Below, piece by piece: positions 33,741-43,388 of a stretch of DNA of 64,000 nt. This DNA comes from Opitutaceae bacterium. Its GTDB lineage: Bacteria; Verrucomicrobiota; Verrucomicrobiia; Opitutales; Opitutaceae. The first letter of the stretch is position 1, and each line of letters opens with the position of its first letter. The notes beneath the pieces were generated by a model. That model worked only from the letters and a program-made list of their open reading frames with translations. It had not been told where the DNA came from and ran no database searches. Location of the stretch: NCBI GenBank assembly GCA_016794625.1, contig JAEUGY010000037.1:186001-250000 (forward strand). Direction: 5' to 3'. A program made the position numbers and the translations under genes.

Positions 33741-34925
33741 ATGAAACTCGCTCTGAAACGCACCCTTTGGTCTGTGGTGGTGGTGGCGGCCTTGGCCGCC
33801 GTGGCGGCTCCCAAGCTGCTTCCCTGGCTGAAGTCAGCCCGGACTCAGACCGTTGCGGGTGCGACCGCGGCCCCGCGTTCGGCCACCAAGGGAGGAGGAG
33901 GGGCGCTGCGGGTGACCACCGTGACGCTTGAGCCGCAGGGGCTGGCGGAGACCATTGTCGCCACCGGGACCCTGCGCGCGGAAGAAGGCATTGAGCTGCA
34001 GGCTGAAGTGTCCGGGAAGGTCATCGCCATCAACTTCAGCGAAGGGAGCCGGGTCCGGAAGGGCGACCTCCTCTTGAAGATCAATGACGCCGATCTCCGC
34101 GCCACCCTTGCACGGGCCACCTTCCGCAAGCAGCTCGCGGAATTGAAGGAAAAGCGGCTGGCATTGCTGCTCCGGGACGGAGGGGCCAAGCAGGAGGACT
34201 ACGACACCGCGATGAACGAGGTCCACGTCCAGCAGGCCGAGATGGCGCTGGTCGAGGCCCAGATTGCGAAGACCGAGATCCGGGCGCCCTTCGATGGGGT
34301 GATCGGCCTGCGCTTTGTCAGCGAAGGCTCCTTCATTCTCGCCACCTCCAATGCGACCACGCGCATCGCGACCTTGCAGGCGGTGGACAACCTCAAGGTG
34401 GACTTCAGCGTGCCGGAAAAGTACGCCGGTCGGATCCGCGTGGGCAGTCCGGTCCGGTTTACCGTGGCCGGAGGCGATCATGAATTCACGGGCGAGATCT
34501 ACGCTCTCGAACCCAGGATCGACATTGCCACCCGCACGGTCCTCATCCGTGCCCTGTGTCCGAATCCCCAGGGCCGCCTGCTGCCGGGGGCCTTTGCCAA
34601 TGTCGAATTCACCCTGGCGACCCTGGAGAACGCGTTGCTCGTGCCCTCGATCGCGGTGATTCCCGGACTGAGCGAAAAGAACGTCTATATTGTCGTCGAC
34701 GGCAAGGCCGTGCGGCGGCCGGTCCAAACCGGCACTCGCACCGAGACATCGGTGCACGTGCTGTCGGGGCTGAAGGCCGGCGACCGCGTGATCACTTCGG
34801 GCATCCAGCAACTGCGCGCCGGACTGGCGGTTTCGGTCGCTTCCCCCGCGGACCGTGCGAGCCCGGGCGCGCCGTCTGCCGCCGAACCCAAGGTGCGTCG
34901 GGAAAAGTCGGCCCCTTCCCAATGA
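33741..34925 (+). CDS. RND efflux periplasmic adaptor (membrane fusion protein)
   Basis: A 394-residue AcrA/MexA-type adaptor. It has an N-terminal anchor (TLWSVVVVAALAAVAAPKLL). The split lipoyl domain follows (VIAINFSEGSRVRKGDLLLK; TEIRAPFDGVIGLRFVSEGS) around a short alpha-hairpin at about 120-175. The beta-barrel (LKVDFSVPEKYAGRIRVGSP) and a membrane-proximal domain (NVYIVVDGKAVRRPVQTGTR) come next. It precedes the RND permease by 31 bases on the same strand and forms a pump with it. The outer-membrane TolC-like channel is not encoded nearby and must come from elsewhere. Confidence 0.93.
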   Translation: MKLALKRTLWSVVVVAALAAVAAPKLLPWLKSARTQTVAGATAAPRSATKGGGGALRVTTVTLEPQGLAETIVATGTLRAEEGIELQAEVSGKVIAINFSEGSRVRKGDLLLKINDADLRATLARATFRKQLAELKEKRLALLLRDGGAKQEDYDTAMNEVHVQQAEMALVEAQIAKTEIRAPFDGVIGLRFVSEGSFILATSNATTRIATLQAVDNLKVDFSVPEKYAGRIRVGSPVRFTVAGGDHEFTGEIYALEPRIDIATRTVLIRALCPNPQGRLLPGAFANVEFTLATLENALLVPSIAVIPGLSEKNVYIVVDGKAVRRPVQTGTRTETSVHVLSGLKAGDRVITSGIQQLRAGLAVSVASPADRASPGAPSAAEPKVRREKSAPSQ

Positions 34926-34956
34926 GATCCGTCGTCCCGGGTCGCCCCCTCCTGCG

Positions 34957-37900
34957 ATGAGCAGCCCGACCTTCTCCCTCGCCGAGCTCAGCATCCGCCG
35001 GCCCGTGCTGGCGATCGTGATGTCACTGTTGGTGACCATGTTTGGCCTGATGAGTTTCAGTCGCCTCGGCGTGCGCGAGTACCCGGCGGTGGATCCCCCG
35101 ACCATCACCATCTCGACCAGCTACCCGGGCGCGGCGGCGGAGGTGATTGAAGCCCAGATCACAGAACCGCTCGAGGAAGCGGTGAACTCGGTTGCGGGCA
35201 TCCGCACCCTGACCTCGACCAGCCGGGAAGGGTCCAGCCAGATTGTCGCCGAGTTCACCCTCGACACCCCGCTCGACGTGGCGGCCAGCGACGTGCGCGA
35301 CCAGATCTCGCGCGCCTCCCGCAATCTCCCCCCGGACGCGAATCCGCCCGTCATCAACAAGTCGAACGCCGACTCCAGCCCCATCTTCGGTCTCGCGCTG
35401 AGCAGCGATGTGCGCTCTCCCCTCGAGCTCTCCGCCTTCGCGGAAAGCATCAAGGAACGACTGCAAACCGTGCCCGGCATCGCCTCGGTCGACCAGCCGG
35501 CCGAAAAGCGCTATTCGATGCGTCTCTGGATGGACCCGGAGAAGCTCGCGGCCTACAGCCTCACCCCTCTCGACATCCGGGTTGCCCTCAATCGCGAAAA
35601 CCTTGAGGTCCCCTCGGGCCGCATCGAGGGCGAAGCCATCGAACTCCCGATCAAGGCGCTTTCTCGACTCTACACGCCCGAGGACTTCAACAACATTGTG
35701 CTCAAGCGGCTTGAGGACCGGATTGTCCGCTTTCGCGACGTTGGCTACGCTGAACTCGGCCCCCAGAACGAGCGCACCTCGCTCAAGGTGGGCAGCACCC
35801 CGATCGCCGGCCTGTACTTCCGACCCCAGCCCGGCGCCAACCAGATCGAGATTGTCGACCAGCTCAACCGCCGTCTGGAGCAGATCCGCAAGGAGATCCC
35901 CGGAGACATCACGCTGGAAGTTGCGTATGACAACACCCGTTACGTGCGGCAGTCGATTGCGGAGGTGGAGGAAACCATCATCGTGGCCTTCCTCCTCGTC
36001 GTGGCGGTCGTTTTCGCCTTCTTCCGGGAATGGAGGACCACCCTCATTCCGGTCATCGCGATCCCGGTTTCGATCATTGGCGCGTTCTTTGTGATGGAGA
36101 CGGCGGGGTTCTCCATGAACGTGCTCACCCTGCTCGGCATCGTGCTCGCGATCGGACTGGTGGTGGACGACGCGATTGTCGTGCTCGAGAACATCTACGC
36201 GAAGATCGAGGCAGGAGTTCCCCCGATCGAGGCCGGCATCGAGGGAACGAAGGAGATCTTCATGGCGGTGATCGCCACCACCATCACGCTGGCGGTCGTT
36301 TTCCTGCCCCTGCTCTTCATGGGGGGACTCTCCGGCCGGCTCTTTCGCGAGTTTGGCGTGACCATCGCCGGAGCGGTGCTGATTTCCGCGTTTGTCGCGC
36401 TCACCCTCACCCCCATGCTGAGCGCGCGGTTCCTCCGGCGCACGGAGAAGCACGGCTGGCTCTTTCTCCGGACCGAACCCTTCTTTGTCTGGCTGGATCG
36501 CTCGTACAGCGCCGGCCTGGCGGGCTTCCTCCGCCACCGCTGGTTGGCGCTGGTGGCGCTCGGGGCGGCGTGCGGTGTGATCTTCCTTTTGGTCGGCCTG
36601 CTACCAAAAGAACTCGCCCCGCTCGAGGATCGCGGCCGAATCTGGGTGCGGGCGTCGGCGCAGGAGGGTGCAAGTTACGACTACATGAGCGCCTTCATGG
36701 ACGATGTGGCGAAAGTGGTGGCCGAACGGGTACCCGAGGCGCGGATCATGATGACCCAGGTGCCGGGTTCGGGCGGGGCTCCCGGTGTGCAGGGCGCGGT
36801 CAACAGCGGGTTCGTCCGGGTGTTTCTCAAAGACAAGCAGGAGCGCTCTCGCACCCAGCAGGAGATCGCCGAGGACTTGCTGGCTGCGACCCGTCCGCTC
36901 ACCGGAGCCCGCATCAACATCGCGCAAGAACCCAGCATTGGGGAGCGGCGGGGCGGCGGCGGCGTGTCGGTGCAGTACGTCATCCAGGCTCCCGGGCTCG
37001 ACGCGTTGCAGGAGGTGCTGCCGGGTTTCCTGGAGGAGGCGCGGAAACAGCCCGAGTTCTCCTTTGTCGACAGCGACCTCAAGTTCAACAAGCCCGAGGT
37101 GAAGATCACCATCGACCGCAACAAGGCGCAGACGCTCGGAGTGACCGCGGAGGACATCGCCCGCACGTTGCAGGCCTCGCTCAGCGGACAGCGCATGGGT
37201 TACTTCATCTTTCAGGGCAAACAGTACGAGATCATCGGTCAGTTGACCCGCGACTATCGGAGCCGGCCGGGCGACCTTGGCAATCTTGCGGTGCGCAGCT
37301 CCACGGGCGAACCGGTGCGGCTCGACAATCTGGTGCGCTTTCAGGAGAGCTCCGCTCCCCCCGAGTTGTACCGCTTCAATCGTTACGTCTCGGCCACGAT
37401 CACGGCGAATCTGGCGCGCGGGCGGACCATGGGCGAGGGCATCGACGCGATGCGTGCGGTCTCCCGCGGTCATCTCGACGAACGGTTCACCACCACCCTT
37501 GCAGGAGCCTCCCGCGATTTTGTGGAGAGCTCCGAGTCCCTTGGTCTCGTGCTCCTCTTTGCGATGGTCCTGATCTACCTCGTGCTCGCCGCCCAGTTTG
37601 AGAGTTTCCGCGATCCTTTTGTCATCATGCTCACCGTGCCATTGGCCCTGGCCGGTGCGCTCTTTGCACTGTGGTATTTCAACCAGACCCTCAACATTTT
37701 CTCCCAGATCGGGCTGATCATGTTGATCGGATTGGTGACGAAGAACGGTATTCTCATCGTGGAATTCGCCAACCAGCGCAAGGAAGCGGGGCGGCTGGAT
37801 CCCCTGGCTGCGGTCAAGGAGGCCGCCGCCGCCCGGCTGCGTCCCATCCTCATGACGACCCTGGCGACGATCCTCGGCATTGCGCCGATTGCACTCGCGC

Positions 37901-38097
37901 TCGGTGCCGGGGCGGAGAGCCGCGTGTCGATGGGCATCGCGGTGATCGGCGGTCTGGTTGTCGGCGGAGCGCTTACGTTGTACGTCATTCCGGCGGTCTA
38001 CGTGATGGTCAGCGGCCGGGTCAGGGCGGATCCTCCGCGGTCCGTCCCAACGCCTCCGACCGTGGAGCACATCGAGGAACCGGTCGCAGGTCGCTGA
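34957..38097 (+). CDS. RND-family (HAE-1/AcrB-like) multidrug efflux permease
   Basis: A 1046-residue proton-driven exporter of the inner membrane. The N-terminus is typical (FSLAELSIRRPVLAIVMSLL, then RLGVREYPAVDPPTITI). The proton-relay Asp pair is in TM4 (GLVVDDAIVVLENIYAKIEA), and the GVPPIEAGIEG and PLLFMGGLSGRLFREF segments follow. The second half repeats the topology, with LMLIGLVTKNGILIVEFANQ and ARLRPILMTTLATILGIAPI. The ATG at 34957 was chosen because the protein then begins in the family-standard manner. It is convergent with the last amidase gene of the minus-strand cluster. Confidence 0.95.
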   Translation: MSSPTFSLAELSIRRPVLAIVMSLLVTMFGLMSFSRLGVREYPAVDPPTITISTSYPGAAAEVIEAQITEPLEEAVNSVAGIRTLTSTSREGSSQIVAEFTLDTPLDVAASDVRDQISRASRNLPPDANPPVINKSNADSSPIFGLALSSDVRSPLELSAFAESIKERLQTVPGIASVDQPAEKRYSMRLWMDPEKLAAYSLTPLDIRVALNRENLEVPSGRIEGEAIELPIKALSRLYTPEDFNNIVLKRLEDRIVRFRDVGYAELGPQNERTSLKVGSTPIAGLYFRPQPGANQIEIVDQLNRRLEQIRKEIPGDITLEVAYDNTRYVRQSIAEVEETIIVAFLLVVAVVFAFFREWRTTLIPVIAIPVSIIGAFFVMETAGFSMNVLTLLGIVLAIGLVVDDAIVVLENIYAKIEAGVPPIEAGIEGTKEIFMAVIATTITLAVVFLPLLFMGGLSGRLFREFGVTIAGAVLISAFVALTLTPMLSARFLRRTEKHGWLFLRTEPFFVWLDRSYSAGLAGFLRHRWLALVALGAACGVIFLLVGLLPKELAPLEDRGRIWVRASAQEGASYDYMSAFMDDVAKVVAERVPEARIMMTQVPGSGGAPGVQGAVNSGFVRVFLKDKQERSRTQQEIAEDLLAATRPLTGARINIAQEPSIGERRGGGGVSVQYVIQAPGLDALQEVLPGFLEEARKQPEFSFVDSDLKFNKPEVKITIDRNKAQTLGVTAEDIARTLQASLSGQRMGYFIFQGKQYEIIGQLTRDYRSRPGDLGNLAVRSSTGEPVRLDNLVRFQESSAPPELYRFNRYVSATITANLARGRTMGEGIDAMRAVSRGHLDERFTTTLAGASRDFVESSESLGLVLLFAMVLIYLVLAAQFESFRDPFVIMLTVPLALAGALFALWYFNQTLNIFSQIGLIMLIGLVTKNGILIVEFANQRKEAGRLDPLAAVKEAAAARLRPILMTTLATILGIAPIALALGAGAESRVSMGIAVIGGLVVGGALTLYVIPAVYVMVSGRVRADPPRSVPTPPTVEHIEEPVAGR

Positions 38098-38160
38098 AGG
38101 CGGCGATCGCGCATCGGCCAGGGAGGAGATCCGCGGGCGGGTCAGTCAGCGAGCAGTGTC

Positions 38161-38184
38161 ACGGAGACCCAATTCGGTCTCCGT
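38161..38184. terminator. Hairpin between convergent genes, possible bidirectional terminator
   Basis: Perfect 9-bp stem ACGGAGACC/GGTCTCCGT around a CAATTC loop. It is placed between the RND permease stop (38097) and the stop of the last amidase gene (38285). It lacks a T-tract on either strand, so termination is a guess from placement. Confidence 0.4.
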
Positions 38185-38284
38185 ATGATTGGGAGGTGAG
38201 GAACCCGAACCTCCGTCCAACGGCAGGACTGGATTGCGCGTCGTTTCGCGTAGTGTGGCCGACTTCGCGGGGGCCGGACCGGCG

Positions 38285-39886
38285 TCAGTAACGGATCAGT
38301 TCGCCCGCCAGCGCGGGGGCATGACGGGGCAGCCGCAGATTCAGGGTCGCTTGTTCGTAGGCGTATCCCAGCGCGAGAAGCCGGGCTTCACTGAAATCGG
38401 TGCCAAAAAAGCTGATGCCCACGGGCAGGCCGGTGCTGGTGAATCCTGCGGGCAGAATGAGATCGGGAAAGCCGGAGAGATTCGCAAAATTGCTGGGTGA
38501 CGGTGCCGTGGTCGCGGCCGAGCCGCCCGGCTGCTCCTCCCCGATCCGGGCGGGCCGCCGCGGATTCGTAGGATAGACGATTGCGTCAAGCTGGTGCGTG
38601 GTGAAAAGCCCGCGCAGGGTTTCGCGGACAAACGGAAGACCGTGCTGGACGGCCGCAACGTAGGTGGGGTCGGTCAACGGCGGCGATTTCGCTTCCTGGC
38701 GATAGAGCGCCAGTCGACCGTTGTTCTGCATGATGCCGGCCGCGTTCGGAGCGCTGATCTTCTCGGAGAGTGCGAGAATGTCGGCGTGCGTTTTGGGCAG
38801 ACCCGGCCGGGTGGTCGCGAGGTAGTCCTGGACCTGCCATTTGAACTCGGGACGGCGGATCGCGTTGTAGAGGTCGCCTCGCATCTTGTGTAGCACCTCC
38901 GGATACTTGACATCCACGAGCACCGCTCCGGCGCCCCGCAGGGCGCTGAGGGCCGACTCGAAGAGGGTGTCCACCTCGGCGTCCTGACCAAGGAAATCGC
39001 GCGCCACGCCGATGCGGGCGCCGCGGAGCGCCTGACGATCCAGGGCCTTCGTGTAGTCGGTGACGATGCGCCCGGCGCTCTTCCGCGTGGCGGCGTCGGT
39101 AGGGTCCTCTCCCACCGTCACATTCAGGGAAACGGCGATGTCATAGACGCTGCGGGCCATCGGTCCACCCGTGTCAAAGCTCAGCGCGAGAGGAATGATG
39201 CCGGAGCGGGAGAGCAGGCCGTGAGTCGGTTTCAATCCGACGATGCCATTCGCGGTGGAAGGTCCGCGAATCGAACCGCCCGTGTCGGTGCCGTAGCCGA
39301 GCGGCGCATAGTTGGCGGCAATGGCCACTCCGGTGCCGCCGGAAGAACCGGCGGGTGTGCGTTCGAGGTCGTGGGGGTTGCGTGACTGCCCGCCGAGCGA
39401 GCTCATGGCACCCCCTGAGGCAAATTCCGAAAGATTGACCTTGGCGAGAATGACGGCGCCGGCCGAACGCAGCTTGGACACCAGGAAAGCGTCCTTGGCC
39501 GGCACATGATCCTTCAGTCCGTAGAAACCGGCGGTGGTGGGCAGATCGGAGGTGTCGAAGTTGTCCTTCAGCACCACCGGCACACCGTGCAGCGGAGACC
39601 GCGGACCGCGTGCCTTGCGTTCGGCGTCGAGCGCACGCGCCTGCTCGAGGGCGCGCGGGTTCAAGGTGATGATCGCGTGCAGGGTTGGTTCGTAGGCGGC
39701 GATCCGTTTGAGGTAGAGTTGAGTCAGGGTTTCGGACGTCAGTGCACCCGCGTTGAACGCGGCGTTGATGTCGGCGATGGTCGCAGTGGCGAGATTGAAC
39801 TCGGCGGCGCTCAAGGAAAGCCGGGGGGCGGCGAGCAGAGCGAGCAGGACGAGCAGCAGCAGGCGAGGAACGGGGGCGGTGCGCAT
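38285..39886 (-). CDS. AS10: Sec-exported amidase-signature (AS) family hydrolase
   Basis: A 533-residue amide hydrolase with a signal peptide (PRLLLLVLLALLAAPRLSLS). The Ser-cisSer-Lys triad is intact: Lys107 in HGVPVVLKDNF, cis-Ser181 in AGSSGGTG and nucleophile Ser205 in GTDTGGSIRGPS, with the family-typical spacing (74 and 24 residues). It has the N-terminal NLATATIADINAAFNAGALT helix shared by all Sec-type paralogues of this cluster and ends in APALAGELIRY. It most resembles AS4 (50539-52185). It is the last gene of the second transcription unit (AS8-AS9-AS10), 65 bases after AS9. GatA-type function is unlikely because of export and the absence of gatB/gatC. Confidence 0.94.
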   Translation of the reverse strand: MRTAPVPRLLLLVLLALLAAPRLSLSAAEFNLATATIADINAAFNAGALTSETLTQLYLKRIAAYEPTLHAIITLNPRALEQARALDAERKARGPRSPLHGVPVVLKDNFDTSDLPTTAGFYGLKDHVPAKDAFLVSKLRSAGAVILAKVNLSEFASGGAMSSLGGQSRNPHDLERTPAGSSGGTGVAIAANYAPLGYGTDTGGSIRGPSTANGIVGLKPTHGLLSRSGIIPLALSFDTGGPMARSVYDIAVSLNVTVGEDPTDAATRKSAGRIVTDYTKALDRQALRGARIGVARDFLGQDAEVDTLFESALSALRGAGAVLVDVKYPEVLHKMRGDLYNAIRRPEFKWQVQDYLATTRPGLPKTHADILALSEKISAPNAAGIMQNNGRLALYRQEAKSPPLTDPTYVAAVQHGLPFVRETLRGLFTTHQLDAIVYPTNPRRPARIGEEQPGGSAATTAPSPSNFANLSGFPDLILPAGFTSTGLPVGISFFGTDFSEARLLALGYAYEQATLNLRLPRHAPALAGELIRY

Positions 39887-39951
39887 GGCAAAAGTACGAT
39901 GAAATGTGCAACGGCCGCGGAGAGATGCCGCGGCCGCCGGACAAGGGTCGG

Positions 39952-41529
39952 TCAAGCGATTGCGGGTTTGATGTAGCCGCCGGTGCGGCTCTCGACGAAG
40001 GCGGCGGCGGCGAGGACCTTGTCCTCGGTCCAGGGCTGCCCGATGATTTGCACGCCGATCGGTAGGCCCTCGGGCGAAGTGCCGGCGCGGACCACGGCCA
40101 CTGGGTAGCCGCTGGTATTGTGCACGCCCATGTAACTCGTGCCTGGGCGCCGCGCATTCGGATCGACGCCCGCGTTGAGCGGCTGCGCCGGCTTCGCCAT
40201 CGCCGGATTGATGACGATGTCGTAGGACTGCATCCACGACAGCAGGCGGCTGCGATTGGCATCCTGCTTTTCCAGCAGCTCGGTCAACTCCGCTGTGGTG
40301 GGAAGCGTCTGGCTCGCACGGGCGGTGATGGTCGGCGAGATCGCCTTGGTGCCCCACTTTTCCGCCAGGCGCAGCAATCCCGGTCCGGAGACGGGGGAGA
40401 TTTTCGAGCGGATCTCCTCCAGTTCCATGATGATGGACTTTGGGTAGTCCTCCTTCACCGAACATCCGAGGTCCGAGAAATAGGAGGCCACCTTTTTGAC
40501 GATCTCGATGGTTTCCGGTGTGATGTCGGCCACGCCGTTGGCGGCGTAGAATCCAATGCGCAGGGACTTTACCTCCACCGCTGCCGGATCGTTCCACGGC
40601 ATGGGCACCATGGCGGCGTCCAGGTCATCCGGTCCCGAAAGCAATGCGCCGATCAGTCCCAAGTCCTCGACCCGCCGGGCCATCGGACCTAGCTCCTGCC
40701 ACGAATCAAAGATGCCGCCGAAGTCGACGATGTGACCCGTGCGCGGCACCCGGCCGAAGGTGGGCTTCAGCCCAGCGATGCCATTGTTGTGGGCCGGCAT
40801 TCGAATGGAACCACCGTAGTCGGAACCGATGTCGAACGAGGCCCCGCCGGCCGCCACGATCGCGCCGGCGCCGCCGGACGACCCGGCGGTGGAGCGGCGG
40901 AGATCGTAGGGGTTCTTGGTGATCCCGTAGATGATGTTGGCGGTGGTGCTGATACCCGGGATGCCGCCTCCGGCGAGGGTGAACTCCGGTGTATTGGTTT
41001 TTCCCAGCAGAATGGCGCCGGCCGCCCGCACGCGGGCCACGACCGTGGCGTCCTGCGGCGGAACATAGAACTGCCGGCCGACGGTGCCGCCGGTGGAAAT
41101 CACACCCTCCGTGTCAATCGAGTCCTTGATGGTGAACGGAACGCCGTGCAGGGCGCCTTGAATGCGGCCCGCGGCGAGCGCGTCGTCCGCGGCCCGGGCC
41201 TCCTGCAAGGCCCGCTCGAAACAGGTCTGCACGACCGCGTTGATCCGAGGATTGACCTTTTCGATCTGGGCGATTGCGGCCTTCACCGCCTCGGTCGCCG
41301 AGACTTTCTTCTCCCGGATCAACTGGGCGAGTTTGGTCGCGGACATGAACACCAGTTCGGACGACGGATCAGTCGAAACCAGCCAGCCCGATTTTGGTGT
41401 GGCGGCGGCGCGGGCGAATCGGGCGGCCGGCAACGTGGCGAGAAAGGCAAGGGTCGAACCGGCGCCGATGCGTCCGATGAAGCGACGGCGAGAGGAGGGA
41501 CGGACGGAGGAAATAGGTGCGGTCGTCAT
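39952..41529 (-). CDS. AS9: Tat-exported amidase-signature family hydrolase
   Basis: A 525-residue AS-family enzyme with a twin-arginine signal (SSRRRFIGRIGAGSTLAFLA). The triad is Lys135 (VPFTIKDSIDT), cis-Ser217 (AGSSGGAG) and Ser241 (IGSDYGGSIRMPA). The SATKLAQLIREKKVSATEAV helix and the PEFTLAGGG motif mark it as a member of the Tat subgroup. It is closest in detail to AS2 (53845-55398), sharing LAQLIREKKVS and GAILLGKTNTPEFTL. The middle gene of the second unit; it starts 16 bases after the AS8 stop. Likely periplasmic, folded before export. Substrate unknown. Confidence 0.94.
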   Translation of the reverse strand: MTTAPISSVRPSSRRRFIGRIGAGSTLAFLATLPAARFARAAATPKSGWLVSTDPSSELVFMSATKLAQLIREKKVSATEAVKAAIAQIEKVNPRINAVVQTCFERALQEARAADDALAAGRIQGALHGVPFTIKDSIDTEGVISTGGTVGRQFYVPPQDATVVARVRAAGAILLGKTNTPEFTLAGGGIPGISTTANIIYGITKNPYDLRRSTAGSSGGAGAIVAAGGASFDIGSDYGGSIRMPAHNNGIAGLKPTFGRVPRTGHIVDFGGIFDSWQELGPMARRVEDLGLIGALLSGPDDLDAAMVPMPWNDPAAVEVKSLRIGFYAANGVADITPETIEIVKKVASYFSDLGCSVKEDYPKSIIMELEEIRSKISPVSGPGLLRLAEKWGTKAISPTITARASQTLPTTAELTELLEKQDANRSRLLSWMQSYDIVINPAMAKPAQPLNAGVDPNARRPGTSYMGVHNTSGYPVAVVRAGTSPEGLPIGVQIIGQPWTEDKVLAAAAFVESRTGGYIKPAIA

Positions 41530-41545
41530 GGCGAAGGGACGGGAG

Positions 41546-43093
41546 TTAGACGGCAGTGGGTTTCTGGAAACCGAAACCGGGCGAGGCCTCGACGAACGCG
41601 GCGGCGGCGAGTGAAACGTCCTCGCGCCAGGGTTTGGTGATGAGCTGCACGCCAATCGGCAGTCCCTCGGGGGAGGTGCCGGCGCGGACCACGGTGCCCG
41701 GCCAACCCGTGTTATTGAAGGTGGCGGTGTAGCCGTAGTTGCCGCGCGCGGGCGGCGTCCACCGCGGTTCTACCGGCCAGGGTTCGGCCGGACCGGCGTT
41801 GGCGGGGCAAATGAGCAGGTCGTAGGGTTTGATCCATTGCAGGAACTTGGTCCGGTTCAGATCCATCTCCTGGGCGAGCCGGGCGAATTCCGCCGTGTCG
41901 CACTGCGGTTGGTCGGTCAGGCTGATGACCGGGGAGATTTGGGACGTACCGTATTTCTTGAGCAGCCGCTTGGTCCAGGCCCGGCCATCGGCCGTGGAGA
42001 GGGCGTTGCGCAGCTCCTGGGATTCTTTGATCAGAGCCTTGGGGCAGTCTTCAATGACCGTCACGCCGAGAGCGGTAAAGAGGGCGGCGGTGCGTTTGAC
42101 CGCGGCAGCCGTTTCCGGTGTGCAGGCTTTCTCGGAGCCGTTCTCGATGTACATGACCACCTTGATGGACTTGAGATCCACCTTGCCAGGTTCGGACCAC
42201 GGCACCGGTGCGATGGCGGCGTCGATCCCGTCCGGCCCGGAGATGAGCGGAAGCAGCAGGGTAAGGTCCTCGACCCAGCGCGCCATGGGACCGATCACCT
42301 GAAACGGGTCAAAGTATCCACCGAAGTCGACAATGTGTCCCGTACGGGGAACGCGGCCGAACTGCGGCTTGATGCCGGCGATTCCGCAGAAGTGCGAGGG
42401 ACCCCGGATCGATCCGCCGAAGTCCGTGCCCAGGTCAAAGGGTGATCCGCCGGCGGCGATGATGGCGGCGCCACCGCCGGTGGAGCCGCCCGGTTGATAG
42501 CCCAGCTTGTACGGATTGTGGGTTTTTCCGTAGATCAGATTCGTGGTTTGACCGGACAACGTCAGTTCCGGCGTGTTGGTTTTGCCGAGGATGATGGCGC
42601 CTGCCTTGCGCACCCGCGCCACGTAGGTGGCATCGCGGGCCGGCAAGAAGTCCTTCCGACCCAGGGTGCCACCGGTCGATCGCACCCCTTGGACCTCATG
42701 GGAGTCCTTGATGGTGCACGGCACGCCATGGAGCGGACCCATCAGCAGACCCTTGGCCTGGGCTTCGTCCGCGCGCGCGGCCTCCTGCAGGGCGCGCTCG
42801 AAGACGGGAAAAACCACGGCGTTCAAGGCCGGGTTGACCTGCTCGATCCGGGCGATCGTGGCTTTGACCAGTTCGGTCGACGAGAGAGATTTCGCCTTGA
42901 TCAACGCGGCGAGTCGTTTGGTCGACGTGAAGAGCAGGTCCGACGGAATGGCCGGATTGGCGGGCGTCTCCGCCCGCAAAACCTGCGTCAGCCAGGCGAG
43001 GGTGGTTCCGCCGGCGCCGAAGCGACGGATGAAGTTCCTGCGCGATGAACGCGTGGTGGGGGCGGGCAGGGAAGAGGATAAGGCAGTGGACAT
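41546..43093 (-). CDS. AS8: Tat-exported amidase-signature family hydrolase
   Basis: A 515-residue enzyme with twin-arginine signal (SSRRNFIRRFGAGGTTLAWL). Triad: Lys129 in HGVPCTIKDSH, cis-Ser204 in PGGSTGGG and Ser228 in GTDFGGSIRGPS. The residue after cis-Ser is Thr instead of the usual Ser. It shares NPYKLGY and surrounding sequence with AS1 (55417-56949; NPYKAGY), suggesting descent from the same copy. It is the first gene of the second transcription unit. A 295-base upstream spacer carries a 32-base element also found upstream of the TonB receptor gene. The ATG is not preceded by a Shine-Dalgarno motif. Confidence 0.94.
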   Translation of the reverse strand: MSTALSSSLPAPTTRSSRRNFIRRFGAGGTTLAWLTQVLRAETPANPAIPSDLLFTSTKRLAALIKAKSLSSTELVKATIARIEQVNPALNAVVFPVFERALQEAARADEAQAKGLLMGPLHGVPCTIKDSHEVQGVRSTGGTLGRKDFLPARDATYVARVRKAGAIILGKTNTPELTLSGQTTNLIYGKTHNPYKLGYQPGGSTGGGAAIIAAGGSPFDLGTDFGGSIRGPSHFCGIAGIKPQFGRVPRTGHIVDFGGYFDPFQVIGPMARWVEDLTLLLPLISGPDGIDAAIAPVPWSEPGKVDLKSIKVVMYIENGSEKACTPETAAAVKRTAALFTALGVTVIEDCPKALIKESQELRNALSTADGRAWTKRLLKKYGTSQISPVISLTDQPQCDTAEFARLAQEMDLNRTKFLQWIKPYDLLICPANAGPAEPWPVEPRWTPPARGNYGYTATFNNTGWPGTVVRAGTSPEGLPIGVQLITKPWREDVSLAAAAFVEASPGFGFQKPTAV

Positions 43094-43273
43094 GAGTGCG
43101 ATCGATCAAAAGGGCCACCGGCGAAGAAGGACGGTGGGGGCCACCCGGGCATCCGCCGGGAGGGACTCGTGGGGTTTACCGGTCGCCGCACCGGAGAATT
43201 TCAGTTGCAATTACTCCGGCCGGGCGTTTGTTCGCCAAGGCCTGATCGAGTCCATGGTAACGGTTTCGCGGTG

Positions 43274-43305
43274 TGAGTGATTGGCGTCCCACATTTAGCA
43301 GAGCC
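43274..43305 (-). promoter_or_regulatory. Shared upstream element, copy at the AS8 unit
   Basis: Plus-strand TGAGTGATTGGCG, then 8 bases, then TTAGCAGAGCC. The element at 59820-59852 upstream of the TonB receptor has the same two blocks (TGAGTGATTGGCG and TTAGCACAGCC, one mismatch) with 9 bases between. On the transcribed (minus) strand the second block gives TGCTAAAT, which resembles an extended -10 hexamer. It lies 181 bases upstream of AS8. It may be a common promoter or operator. Confidence 0.6.
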
Positions 43306-43346
43306 ACGACCCCGACCCGATCAGGTTTTTTTGTGCGGAAACGTCT

Positions 43347-43365
43347 CGCGCCCGCAGCGGGCGCG
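43347..43365 (-). terminator. GC-rich hairpin after the asparaginase-like gene
   Basis: CGCGCCC-GCAGC-GGGCGCG, a perfect 7-bp stem that can extend to 9 bp. It lies 24 bases before (on the plus strand) the stop of the second asparaginase-like gene, so it follows that gene on the minus strand. The following minus-strand bases are only weakly T-rich. It probably ends the first transcription unit. Confidence 0.45.
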
Positions 43366-43388
43366 GTGACGGTCTGGGTGACGTCCGA

